DNA from: CAYPNP01 sp964412195
Lineage (GTDB): Bacteria; Acidobacteriota; JAAYUB01
DNA length: 64,000 bases
Assembly: GCA_964412195.1 (NCBI GenBank)
Contig: CAYPNP010000002.1
Coordinates: 310,001-374,000, forward strand
Direction: 5' to 3'
Shown: positions 17,474-25,774 of the stretch, piece by piece
Layout of the letters: each line of letters begins with the position of its first letter
Position numbering within the stretch: position 1 is the first letter of the stretch
Notes under the pieces: generated by a model
Database searches by the model: none
What the model was told of the DNA's origin: nothing
What the model saw: only the letters and a program-made list of their open reading frames with translations
Position numbers and translations under genes: made by a program

Positions 17474-19745
17474 TGGCAGGCTGCTCCTCGGCGGGAGCGG
17501 GATTCCGGGCGAGGGTGCCCAGTCCGGCGAGGTAGTCCTCGATTCCCTTGCTGATCCCGGAGGCCACCTTGTCCTGGGTGGCGGCGCTGGAAATGATCTC
17601 CGCCTCCCTCTTGTTGCTGATGAAGCCGATCTCCAGGAGGATCGATGGTACGTCCGCCCCGATCAAGACCACGAACGGCGCCTTCTTGACCCCGCGGTCC
17701 CGGGCCGCGGGCTCGAGCTTCTTCACGGTCTGGTACAGCTTCTTGTGCACCTTCAGGGCGAATTCCTTGGATTCGTTCATCTTCTCGTACATGGTGATCT
17801 TCTTGATCACGTCCTCGAGCTCATTCAGGTTCTGCTGGGCCGAGGCGTTCTCGAGGGCGGCGAGCATCTGGGCGCGCGGCTCCCGCGTGAGGCCGAGGTA
17901 GAAACTCTCGATGCCGGCAATCTTGTCGTTCTTGCTCGAGTTGGAGTGGATCGAGATGAAGAGGTCAGCCTGCTCCACGTTGGCGATGGCGGTGCGCTGC
18001 TCGAGCGGTACGAAGACGTCGCGGTCCCGCGTCAGGATCACCTCCGTGGCCAGCCGCTGCTCGATGTCCTCCTTGAGCCGCTTGGCGATGGCCAAGGTGA
18101 CGTCCTTCTCCATGATCCCGTTCCAGCCGATGGAGCCGCAGTCCTTGCCGCCGTGCCCGGGATCGATCACGATCTTGGCCACTTTCATGCCGAGGATGCG
18201 GGCCAGCGTCCGCCGCCCCTCCGACGTGGGCTGCGAGGGTACGGGGGACGCCTCCGGCGAGGCGCCGCCTCCCGCGGCCGCGGGGGGTGTGCTCTCGGGT
18301 TTCTTGTCGGGGGCCGGGGTGGTCTCCGCCTTCTTGTCAGGGGCCGGCGCGGCGGGTTTCGCCGCTGGCGCGGGGGCCGGCTTTTTTTCGGCGGTCTCGG
18401 TTTTGCCGGCGGCCGCCCCGGCTTTCTTGGGCGCCGCTTCCGCCTGCTGCGGCGCGGTCTCGGCCGGCTTGGCCGCCGGTTCCGGGGCCTTGGCGGGCGC
18501 CTCGGCTTTCTTTTCCGGGGCCTCGGTCTTCTTCGGAGCGGCCTCCGGGGGCTTCCCGCCGCTCTCCGCCTTCTTTTCGGGAAGTCCGGTCTCCTCGGCC
18601 TTCGCGGCGGGCGCCTTCTTCTGGATGTCCTGGAAGAGCTTGGCCAGCTTCTTCTTCCGCTCTTCCATGGAGACGCTCTTCGAGGCGTCCCGGATGTCGA
18701 TCACGACGCGGAACGGGTCGTTCAGGCTGAAGATGGTGAAGGAGCCCTTCTGCTTGAAGTCCAGCACCACCCGGGCGACGTCCTCCTGGTACTGCCCGGC
18801 CCGGATCTTGTCCAGGAACAGGTCGCCCACGGCGTAGTTCTTCCCCTTCACGGCCGGCGAGAGGACGGTCTGCTGAAAATCGATGTAGATCCGATAAGGA
18901 TTCTCGACCTCGTCGTGCCGGATCTTCACCTCCCGGTCCAGCTCCATCACCACGCGGGTGTAGTCGGCGGTGGACCAGTAGCGGATTTCGAGCAGCTGCC
19001 CCGCCACGCCTCCCGCCAGGCCGGGGCTGGACACCGGCCGGGCGGCGGATTCCGCGGCGCTCCTGGCGGCGGCCGGCGGCGCGGCGGCGGCCTTCGGGCC
19101 GGCGGAGGTGGCGGGGGTGGAAGCGGACTTGGGGGCGGCCTTGGTGGTTTCCGGCTTGGATTCCGTTGGAACCGCGCTGTCGGGCCGGCCCAGCGCGGCC
19201 AGCTTGCCCTTGGCCTCCGGCGCCAGCTTGGACCGCGGGAACCGCTTCAGGAAGGTCTCATAGGTTTCGCGGGCGGCGGCGGCGTCATGCCGGTCCTCGG
19301 CCTGGATGTCCCCCTTCAGGAGGAGGGCTTCATCGCGCAGGGGCGAATGCGGATACTCGGTCAGGAGCCAGGCGGCGCTGCGGAGGGCCCGGTTCAGCCA
19401 TTTGGCCTGCTGAAACGCCCGGTACGCCTCCCGGCAGAGCAGTGCCTGGTTGTAGAGGGAGTTGTCGCAGCCCTCGAAGGCGGGGTCCAGCCGGGGCACC
19501 CGGTCGTACTGGGTGACGGCCGCCTGGTACTGGGCCTCGGTCCGCTCCGCGGGGGGCCGGGCCCGCAACTCCGCCTCCAACTCCTGGGCCCTTTGGTAGG
19601 ACGCGCGGGCGCCCGCTCGGTCGAATCCGAGCGCGGCCGGGGCCAGGGCGACCATCAGGAGGCACAGGGAGATTCCGCTTGCAGCGGCGCGGGGGGATCG
19701 GCGGGAACGGGCTCGGCCTAACCTTCTGGTCATCGGGCCGATCAT
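17457..19745 (-). CDS. N-acetylmuramoyl-L-alanine amidase with TPR-like and AMIN domains
   Basis: 762 residues. Order: signal peptide (to about 40), TPR-like helical part (about 45-185), Ala/Pro/Lys spacer, AMIN domain (about 245-350; LEIRYWSTADYTRVVMELDR), a long Lys/Ala/Pro/Glu repeat-like linker (about 375-515), and an amidase_3 catalytic domain (about 530-755). Zinc ligands and catalytic residues fit IVIDPGHGGKDCGSIG, a Glu in GIMEKDVTLAIAKRL, the His in DLFISIHSNSS, and a Glu in PSILLEIGFISN. It cleaves septal or mature peptidoglycan between MurNAc and L-Ala. The start is either 19745 or an ATG at 19733. It follows DUF503 by 10 bases. Confidence 0.9.
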   Translation of the reverse strand: MIGPMTRRLGRARSRRSPRAAASGISLCLLMVALAPAALGFDRAGARASYQRAQELEAELRARPPAERTEAQYQAAVTQYDRVPRLDPAFEGCDNSLYNQALLCREAYRAFQQAKWLNRALRSAAWLLTEYPHSPLRDEALLLKGDIQAEDRHDAAAARETYETFLKRFPRSKLAPEAKGKLAALGRPDSAVPTESKPETTKAAPKSASTPATSAGPKAAAAPPAAARSAAESAARPVSSPGLAGGVAGQLLEIRYWSTADYTRVVMELDREVKIRHDEVENPYRIYIDFQQTVLSPAVKGKNYAVGDLFLDKIRAGQYQEDVARVVLDFKQKGSFTIFSLNDPFRVVIDIRDASKSVSMEERKKKLAKLFQDIQKKAPAAKAEETGLPEKKAESGGKPPEAAPKKTEAPEKKAEAPAKAPEPAAKPAETAPQQAEAAPKKAGAAAGKTETAEKKPAPAPAAKPAAPAPDKKAETTPAPDKKPESTPPAAAGGGASPEASPVPSQPTSEGRRTLARILGMKVAKIVIDPGHGGKDCGSIGWNGIMEKDVTLAIAKRLKEDIEQRLATEVILTRDRDVFVPLEQRTAIANVEQADLFISIHSNSSKNDKIAGIESFYLGLTREPRAQMLAALENASAQQNLNELEDVIKKITMYEKMNESKEFALKVHKKLYQTVKKLEPAARDRGVKKAPFVVLIGADVPSILLEIGFISNKREAEIISSAATQDKVASGISKGIEDYLAGLGTLARNPAPAEEQPANGKTR

Positions 19746-19755
19746 ACACGACCTG

Positions 19756-20052
19756 TCAGAAATATTCCACGTGAAACTGGCTGAGTTCCCCGGCGGCGAG
19801 CTGCTCCACTTCCTGCCGGATCCGGTCGGCCAGCTGGCGCAGGGGGCCGGGCTCGGCCGATACCGCCGCCACGGCCAGGACGGCCCGTTGCCACAGGTCC
19901 TGGTACCCGACTTCGGCCACGGCGACGTGGAAGCCGCTGCGCAGGCGGTCCTTCACCCTGCGCAGGATCATCCGTTTTTCCTTGAGAGAATGGCACTCCG
20001 CCAGGAAGAATTCCAGGTGGATGAGGCAGACGTGGGTCTGGAATTCCGGCAT
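19756..20052 (-). CDS. DUF503 (YlxP-like) small protein
   Basis: 98 residues, the usual size of DUF503/YlxP proteins commonly encoded beside infB. Recognisable parts are HLEFFLAECHSLKEKRMILR and a basic stretch with VAEVGYQDLWQRAVLAVAAV. Its ATG overlaps the infB stop codon as ATGA at 20050-20053, so translation is coupled. The family is linked to ribosome maturation by its neighbourhood. Here it occupies the place where rbfA often follows infB; no rbfA is seen nearby. Confidence 0.88.
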   Translation of the reverse strand: MPEFQTHVCLIHLEFFLAECHSLKEKRMILRRVKDRLRSGFHVAVAEVGYQDLWQRAVLAVAAVSAEPGPLRQLADRIRQEVEQLAAGELSQFHVEYF

Positions 20053-22664
20053 CAGGAATCCAGCGTCTCGCGGACCTTTTCGATGGTGAACACCTGCAGC
20101 TCGTCGCCGACCTTGATGTCGTTGAACCGCTCCAGCGAGATGCCGCACTCGTAGCCGCTCTTGACTTCGGTGGCATCCTCCTTGAACCGCTTCAGGGAGG
20201 AGATACGCCCCTGGTAGACCTGCACGCCGTCCCGGAAGAGGCGGGCGTGGCTGTCCCGGCGCACGAAGCCGTCGACGACATAGCCGCCGATGACCGTGCC
20301 GACACCGGGCACCTTGAAGGTGTCGCGCACCTCCACCGTGCCGGTGACGTTCTCGCGGGACTTGAACTCCAGCAGGCCTTCCATGGCCTTCCGGATCTCG
20401 TCGGCGATGGTGTAGATCACGTTGTAGAAGCGGATGTCTACCTTCTCGCGGTTGGCCAGCTCCTCGGCGTCCCGGCTCGGCTTCACGTTGAAACCGACGA
20501 TGATGGCGTTGGAGGCGGCGGCCAGCAGCACGTCGTTCTCGTTGATGGCGCCGACGGCGCTGTAGAGGATGCTGATCTTAACCTTCTCGGTGCTTTGGCG
20601 GTTGAGCATCGACTCGATGGCGTCCTTCGATCCCTGCACGTCCACCTTCAGGATGAGGGGCAGTTCCTTGATCTGCCCTTCCTGCAGCTGTTGGAACAGG
20701 GTGTCCAGGGAGACTCGCGTCTTCACCTTCTTGTGCAGCTCCTCGCGCTGCTTCTGCTGCCGGTAGAGGCTGAGCTGGCGGGCCTTCTGCGCGTCGTCGG
20801 TGGCGAAGAACTTCTCGCCGGCGTTGGGCAGGTCTTCCAGCCCCATGACCATGACCGGGGTGGACGGCGTGGCCAGGTCCAGGCGGCGGTTGTTCTCGTC
20901 GTACATTGCCCGGATCTTGCCGGTGAAGGAGCCGGCCACGATGATGTCGCGCTCGAACAGCGTGCCATTCTGGACCAGCAGCGTGGCGACCGGGCCGCGC
21001 GCGCGGTCGAGGCGCGACTCGATCACGGTGCCCATGGCCTTGGTGTTGGGGTTGGCCTTGATCTCCTGCATGTCGGCCACCAGCAGGATCATCTCCAGCA
21101 ATTGGTCGATATTGATGAGTTTCTTGGCCGACACCTCGACGAAGACGGTTTTGCCGCCCCACTCTTCGGGGAGCAGGTCCCGCTCGGCCAGGTCCTTCTT
21201 GACCCGCTCGGCGTTGGCGTTCGGCTTGTCGATCTTGTTGATGGCCACCAGGATCGGCACGCCGGCGGCCCGGGCGTGCTGGATGGCTTCCACGGTCTGG
21301 GGCATCACGCCGTCATCGGCGGCCACGACCAGCACCACGATGTCGGTCACCTGGGCGCCGCGGGCGCGCATCATCGTGAAGGCCTCGTGCCCGGGCGTGT
21401 CGATGAAGGTGATCTTGCGGCCGTTGCTCTCGATCATGTAGGCGCCGATATGCTGGGTGATCCCGCCGGCCTCGCCGAGCGCGACCCGCGTCTGGCGGAT
21501 GGCGTCCAGGAGCGAGGTCTTGCCGTGGTCGACGTGGCCCATGACGGTGACGATGGGCGGGCGGTTCTCGTAGCTGGCCTGGTCGCCCTCGAGGAACTCG
21601 GTCTCGAACAGCTCCTCCTCGAAGGAGACCGACTGCACGTCAAAGCCGAGCTCCTGCCCGATCTGTTGGATGACCTCCATGTCGAGGATCTGGTTGATGT
21701 TCACGAGGATGTTCCGCATGAACAGGATCTTGAGCAGCTCCCGGGGCTGGACGTCCAGCCGCTCGGCCACCTCCTTGACGGTCAGGCCCTCGGGGATGGT
21801 GACCTTCTTGAGCAGCTCCCGCTCGACCACGGCCTCCTCGAACTCCTCCTCGGCGTGCATGCCCTTCTTGCGCTTCTTGCCCTTCTTCCGGCGGGCTTCC
21901 TGGGTCTTGAAGAGGCTCACTCCGCTGCCGGCCGGAGCCGGGGCCGCAGAGGATTTCTTCAGGACCTTGCCTTTCTTCTTCTCCTTCTGGATCTCGCGGA
22001 CGATCAGGCCCTGGCCTTCGGCGAACGCCGGGGCTTCGGCCGGTTTCTCCGCGGGCGGCTCGGCGACCGCGGCCGCCTTGCCGGGCTCTTCCGCGGGCGC
22101 TTTCTTGTCCTCGCCGCGGGCTTTCCGGGCGATCTCTTCGATGATCTCCTTGGAGGCCTTCCGGATCTGTTTTTTATCCTCGACCTTGTGTTTTTCGACA
22201 TCGACCGTCGCGGTCACGGCCTCGGCGGCCGCCTCTTCCGGCTCTGCCAGGGGACTGACCGAGACCACCGCCTCGGGGGCGGCTGCCTCTTCCTCCACCA
22301 CGGCCGCTTCCTCCGGCTCGCCGGTGAGGACGGGTTCTTCTTCCACGCGGCCGGCCTTCCGGACGGTCATGTCCTTGGAGACGGCGCTCTCGAGCGGAGC
22401 CAGCTCCGGTTTCTTGGGTTTGACCTTGGTGATGCGCTTCTTGGAGATCTGCTTCTGCTTGACGGCCTTCTTCTCCGCCTCCTGGGAGATGTTGGACAGC
22501 AGCTTCAGATGGGCCTGCACCTTGCCCACGAAGCGCGGATCGATGGGTTGGTTGGCGGAAAATACCATGACCCCGATCTTCTTCAGCTCGCTCATGATGG
22601 TTTTGCTGTCGATGTGGAAGTCCTCCGCCAGCTGGTTGACCGTCATCTTCACGTTGTCTTCCAT
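20052..22664 (-). CDS. infB: Translation initiation factor IF-2
   Basis: 870 residues. An IF2_N domain (about 1-55, MTVNQLAEDFHIDSKTIMSE) and a long charged Ala/Glu/Lys linker (to about 270) are followed by a second IF2_N-like segment (TIPEGLTVKEVAERLDVQP) and the GTPase: G1 GHVDHGKTS near residue 380, G3 DTPGHEAF, G4 NKID, then domains II-IV to the C-terminus. It promotes fMet-tRNA binding and subunit joining in initiation. It is third in the rimP-nusA-infB-DUF503 run, 76 bases after nusA. A long frame on the opposite strand over the whole gene is a GC-driven shadow. Confidence 0.97.
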   Translation of the reverse strand: MEDNVKMTVNQLAEDFHIDSKTIMSELKKIGVMVFSANQPIDPRFVGKVQAHLKLLSNISQEAEKKAVKQKQISKKRITKVKPKKPELAPLESAVSKDMTVRKAGRVEEEPVLTGEPEEAAVVEEEAAAPEAVVSVSPLAEPEEAAAEAVTATVDVEKHKVEDKKQIRKASKEIIEEIARKARGEDKKAPAEEPGKAAAVAEPPAEKPAEAPAFAEGQGLIVREIQKEKKKGKVLKKSSAAPAPAGSGVSLFKTQEARRKKGKKRKKGMHAEEEFEEAVVERELLKKVTIPEGLTVKEVAERLDVQPRELLKILFMRNILVNINQILDMEVIQQIGQELGFDVQSVSFEEELFETEFLEGDQASYENRPPIVTVMGHVDHGKTSLLDAIRQTRVALGEAGGITQHIGAYMIESNGRKITFIDTPGHEAFTMMRARGAQVTDIVVLVVAADDGVMPQTVEAIQHARAAGVPILVAINKIDKPNANAERVKKDLAERDLLPEEWGGKTVFVEVSAKKLINIDQLLEMILLVADMQEIKANPNTKAMGTVIESRLDRARGPVATLLVQNGTLFERDIIVAGSFTGKIRAMYDENNRRLDLATPSTPVMVMGLEDLPNAGEKFFATDDAQKARQLSLYRQQKQREELHKKVKTRVSLDTLFQQLQEGQIKELPLILKVDVQGSKDAIESMLNRQSTEKVKISILYSAVGAINENDVLLAAASNAIIVGFNVKPSRDAEELANREKVDIRFYNVIYTIADEIRKAMEGLLEFKSRENVTGTVEVRDTFKVPGVGTVIGGYVVDGFVRRDSHARLFRDGVQVYQGRISSLKRFKEDATEVKSGYECGISLERFNDIKVGDELQVFTIEKVRETLDS

Positions 22665-22740
22665 TGAATGCCTCGTCCTGTCTCTAACCAGAATTCAACC
22701 CGAATCCCGCCAAGGCCGGACCGGTCCCGGCGCGGATTCA

Positions 22741-24021
22741 TCAAGCCTGCTCTTCCTCCGGCACGGACCCGGCCCCGCCGGCCGGCATCTCCGGAGCGGT
22801 TTCCGCCTCCGGCGCCGGGGCAGCCGCGGATTCGCCTGCCAAAGCCTCCTCTGTCGGGGCCGCCGCGACTGCCGGCGGCTCGACGGCAACGTCGGCCGGA
22901 ACGGCCTCGCCCGCCTCCGCCGCTGCGGCAGCCTGACGGGCCGCCTGCTGCTCGGCGAGCATCATCATCTCGCTCTCGACCTCCTTGCGCTTTTCCTCCT
23001 CGCTCTTGATGTCGATGTGCCAGCCGATCAGCTTGGCCGCCAGGCGGACGTTCTGACCCTTCTTGCCGATGGCCAGCGAGAGGTTGTCATTGTCGACGAT
23101 GACCTCCATGATCCGCCGGGAGGGTTCCTTGATCAGCACGCGGACGATTTCGGCCGGGCTGAGCGCGTTGACCGCGAAGTCCACGGGGTCCTCGGCCCAT
23201 TCGATGATGTCAATCTTCTCGCCGCGCAGCTCCTTGATGATGGTCATGATGCGGGAGCCCTTCATGCCGACGCAGGCACCGACGGGGTCCACGTCCGGCT
23301 CGCGGCTCGTGACGGCGATCTTGGTGCGCTCGCCGGCCTCGCGGACCAGGTGCTTGATCTGGACGGTCCCCTCGTAGATCTCGGGCACCTCCAGCTCGAA
23401 CAGTTTCTTCACCAGCTCGGGGTGGGACCGGGAGACGGTGATCTGCGGTTCCTTGGCCGACTTGCTCACGTCCACCACGTACAGGCGCATCCGCTCGCCG
23501 CGGGCGTAGCTCTCGCCGGGGACCTGCTCCTTGGGCGGCAGGTAGGCCTCTGCGTCGCCGACCTCGAAGATGACGTTCTTCTCCTCGTAGCGCTTCACGG
23601 AGCCGGTGAGCAGCTGGGCCTTCTTGTCGATGAAGTTGTTGTAGACCTTCTCGCGTTCGGCGTCGCGGACGCGCTGGATGATGACCTGCTTGGCGATCTG
23701 GGCGGAGATGCGGCCCAGCCATTCGGTCGGCTTGGGGATCTCCACCATGTCGCCCTCGACAAAGCTGTCGTCCAGCGCCTTGGCCTCTTCCAGGGAGATT
23801 TCCAGCGAGGGGTTCTCCACGTTCACGACGACGCTCTTGACGGCGAAGATCTCGATCTCGCCGAAGTTCTTATTCAACCGGGCGCGGATCTCTTCCTTGG
23901 TCTTGAAGTGTTTCTTGGCCGCGGCCACCATGGCGTCCTCAATGGCGTGCACGATGATGTCGGGGTCCAGGTTCTTTTCGCGGCTGACCTGCTCGATGGT
24001 CTGGATCAACAGATTTGCCAT
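22741..24021 (-). CDS. nusA: Transcription termination/antitermination protein NusA
   Basis: 426 residues. The N-terminal polymerase-binding domain starts at MANLLIQTIEQVSREKNL, followed by an S1 domain (LTGSVKRYEEKNVIFEVGD) and tandem KH domains (VGACVGMKGSRIMTIIKELR and AIGKKGQNVRLAAKLIGWHI). An Ala/Glu/Pro-rich tail ends the protein; no acidic-repeat domains of the E. coli type are seen. NusA modulates pausing, intrinsic termination and antitermination. The ATG at 24021 is chosen by homology and an upstream GGAGAG, although the frame opens earlier. A terminator-like hairpin ahead of rimP could allow NusA to regulate its own operon. Confidence 0.96.
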   Translation of the reverse strand: MANLLIQTIEQVSREKNLDPDIIVHAIEDAMVAAAKKHFKTKEEIRARLNKNFGEIEIFAVKSVVVNVENPSLEISLEEAKALDDSFVEGDMVEIPKPTEWLGRISAQIAKQVIIQRVRDAEREKVYNNFIDKKAQLLTGSVKRYEEKNVIFEVGDAEAYLPPKEQVPGESYARGERMRLYVVDVSKSAKEPQITVSRSHPELVKKLFELEVPEIYEGTVQIKHLVREAGERTKIAVTSREPDVDPVGACVGMKGSRIMTIIKELRGEKIDIIEWAEDPVDFAVNALSPAEIVRVLIKEPSRRIMEVIVDNDNLSLAIGKKGQNVRLAAKLIGWHIDIKSEEEKRKEVESEMMMLAEQQAARQAAAAAEAGEAVPADVAVEPPAVAAAPTEEALAGESAAAPAPEAETAPEMPAGGAGSVPEEEQA

Positions 24022-24040
24022 ACGCGTCTCTCCGTTGGAA

Positions 24041-24496
24041 TTATATCTTGATCTGAAGGCGGCAGGATTCCACCTCGGCGTAGCGGAACTCCTTCCGCTC
24101 CCCGCCCTCCAGGCTGATGGCGAAACCGCCGTCGTCGGCGCTCTCGAGGACACCGACCCACTTGCGCCGGCCCGACTCGTCCGCCCGGTTGGCCTTGACC
24201 TCCACCGGGTGCCCCAGGTTGGCCCGGTAGTGGGCCGGGACGTGCAGGCGCCGGTCCATGCCGGGGGAGGACACTTCCAGGACATACTTCACCCGGACCG
24301 GCTCCTCCACCTCCAGCAGGACGCTGGCCTCGCGGCTGACCCGCTCGCAGTCGCCCACCGTGACTCCGCCCGGCTTGTCGATGAAGATGCGGAGGAAGTT
24401 GCGGCGGCCGCTGGTGAGCCACTCCAGGTGGTACAACTCGACCCCGCAGGCGTCCGTCGCCTGCCGAACCACTTTCTGGAGAAGTTCCATGTCCAT
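24041..24496 (-). CDS. rimP: Ribosome maturation factor RimP
   Basis: 151 residues, standard length. Family marks are the N-terminal GVELYHLEWLTSGRRNFLRI, FIDKPGGVTVGDCERVSREA and the SSPGMDR motif (VLEVSSPGMDRRLHVPAHYR) before a C-terminal SH3-like domain. RimP assists maturation of the 30S subunit. It is the first gene of the nusA-infB run, 19 bases ahead of nusA, and sits downstream of a well-formed promoter and hairpin. Confidence 0.95.
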   Translation of the reverse strand: MDMELLQKVVRQATDACGVELYHLEWLTSGRRNFLRIFIDKPGGVTVGDCERVSREASVLLEVEEPVRVKYVLEVSSPGMDRRLHVPAHYRANLGHPVEVKANRADESGRRKWVGVLESADDGGFAISLEGGERKEFRYAEVESCRLQIKI

Positions 24497-24516
24497 GCGC
24501 GTGCCCTCTCACTGTC

Positions 24517-24545
24517 ACAAAAAAAGTGGGCCGAAGCCCACCGAA
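24517..24545 (-). terminator. Terminator-like hairpin in the rimP-nusA leader
   Basis: On the minus strand GTGGGC-TTCG-GCCCAC is followed by seven T, a textbook intrinsic terminator with a stable UUCG loop. It begins within a few bases of the predicted transcription start and ends about 25 bases before the rimP ATG, so it may act as an attenuator. On the opposite strand the T-tract is absent. Confidence 0.7.
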
Positions 24546-24550
24546 GCATG

Positions 24551-24579
24551 AGTATAGTCAAACGTCCTCCGATTATCAA
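24551..24579 (-). promoter_or_regulatory. Predicted sigma-70-type promoter for rimP-nusA-infB
   Basis: TTGATA (24574-24579) and TATACT (24551-24556) on the minus strand with a 17-base spacer; each matches consensus at five of six positions. The expected start is near 24544, about 48 bases before the rimP ATG. Confidence 0.65.
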
Positions 24580-24600
24580 GGGAATTTTACAGGAGTGAGA

Positions 24601-24705
24601 AGAATCGAAATTGCGGATTTCGGATTGCGGATTGGGGATTCAGCGCTTCGTGGATCGGGCCGATCAGTCGGATCCGGCCGATCGGTCCGACGCAGCCTCG
24701 ACCAG
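24601..24705. repeat. Degenerate heptamer and CGGATC-type repeats
   Basis: GGATTGC-like heptamers (about 24610-24640) are followed by a palindrome-rich string of CCGATC/CGGATC/CGGTCC units (about 24655-24692). It fills the gap between the rimP promoter and the end of the mutarotase-like gene and resembles the arrays at 1.7 and 58.6 kb. Confidence 0.6.
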
Positions 24706-24714
24706 CAGACGGGA

Positions 24715-25767
24715 TCAGCCGGCCCCCGCCACAGACGCTAGATCCCCGAACCCCGCCAGCCCGCGGTCCCGCAGCAGGCGGGAGAGTTCGCGCCCTGACA
24801 GCCAGTCAAACTCGTACAGCACGGACAAGGCCGAAACTCCGGAACCGGGCGCGCCGGCGGGGCCGTGCCCCTCGAGCTCGGCGTAACCCAGGGCCCCGCC
24901 CGCCAGGTGATTGTACAGCTGGACGGCGTCTCCGCCGGAGGCGGGCACGCCCCCGGCGGCTTCGGCAAAACGGGCGCCGGGCGGAACTTCCACGGCCTGC
25001 GTGATCTGCAGCAGCCGCCGGGCGCCCGCCGGACGGCAGAAATAATCCACCCGGGAAAGGGGCGGCAGCCGGTCCGCCGGGACCCCGGCTTTGAATTGAC
25101 GGTCGCCGCTCATCCAGAAGGCCAGGCAGCCTTCTCCGTCGCGCCACCAGTCCGCCGGCAGGGGTCCGAAGAACTCGTCGTGGAACGGCCGGCCCGCCGC
25201 GGCCGTGCTTCGCGGAGGAGCGATCTCCACCAGGCCGATCCCGGGCGTGGGCGCCTGGAGGATGGCCCAGGCGCCGAAGCAGGGCCCCTCCCCCCCGCCT
25301 CCGCCGTAGGACACCGCCTGGTCGACCCGCAGCGCCAGGGCCGCGCCGCCGGGTTCCAGCCGGATCCGCCGCCGCAGCTCGAACCGGACCGTCCGCCCCG
25401 CGACAGGCGCGTCAAAACGGGAGACCAGCCGAATGTCGTCCATTTCCCCGGAAGGCGCTTCCCGGAACGTCCCGGGATCGAGCTCCGGCGCACAGCGCCA
25501 GGCGCCACCCGACTCGAAGAGGCTCTGCGGCGCGTGCTCGGGGGCGATCCAGGTGCGCTGGCCGCCGGCGTTCCAGTCCGGCGCCCGGCCCGCGCGGGCC
25601 AGGTCCGGATGGGACCAGAGGCACGGCCGGCCGTCCAGCTCCACGGCCAGGACGCGCCCGCCCAGCTCCGGCACGACCAGGGCGCCGCCGCGGGGATGGC
25701 GCAGTCGCCAGGGCAGTCCACCGGCCTCGATGATCCGCTCCTGCAGGCGATCCATCCAGCGGGCCAT
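24715..25767 (-). CDS. Mutarotase-fold protein (DUF6786-like)
   Basis: 350 residues, no signal peptide. It reads as a galactose-mutarotase-like beta-sandwich: VVPELGGRVLAVELDGRPCL near the N-terminus, a W-rich segment (GGQRTWIAPEHAPQSLF), and a C-terminal QLYNHLAGGALGYAELEGHG. These are the pattern of DUF6786/DUF4380-type carbohydrate-active proteins. Catalytic acid/base residues cannot be placed by eye. It follows the PIN-PhoH gene by 7 bases and is probably co-transcribed with it. Confidence 0.65.
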   Translation of the reverse strand: MARWMDRLQERIIEAGGLPWRLRHPRGGALVVPELGGRVLAVELDGRPCLWSHPDLARAGRAPDWNAGGQRTWIAPEHAPQSLFESGGAWRCAPELDPGTFREAPSGEMDDIRLVSRFDAPVAGRTVRFELRRRIRLEPGGAALALRVDQAVSYGGGGGEGPCFGAWAILQAPTPGIGLVEIAPPRSTAAAGRPFHDEFFGPLPADWWRDGEGCLAFWMSGDRQFKAGVPADRLPPLSRVDYFCRPAGARRLLQITQAVEVPPGARFAEAAGGVPASGGDAVQLYNHLAGGALGYAELEGHGPAGAPGSGVSALSVLYEFDWLSGRELSRLLRDRGLAGFGDLASVAGAG

Positions 25768-25774
25768 GGTCCCC

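Noticed and set aside
17319..19721. Long plus-strand frame of about 800 codons over the amidase gene
   Set aside because: Gly/Arg/Leu-rich antisense shadow; the amidase on the other strand has clear catalytic motifs.
20247..22667. Very long open frame opposite infB
   Set aside because: It is antisense to a well-supported gene, has a His/Leu/Asp-biased composition typical of GC-rich antisense frames, and shows no domain.
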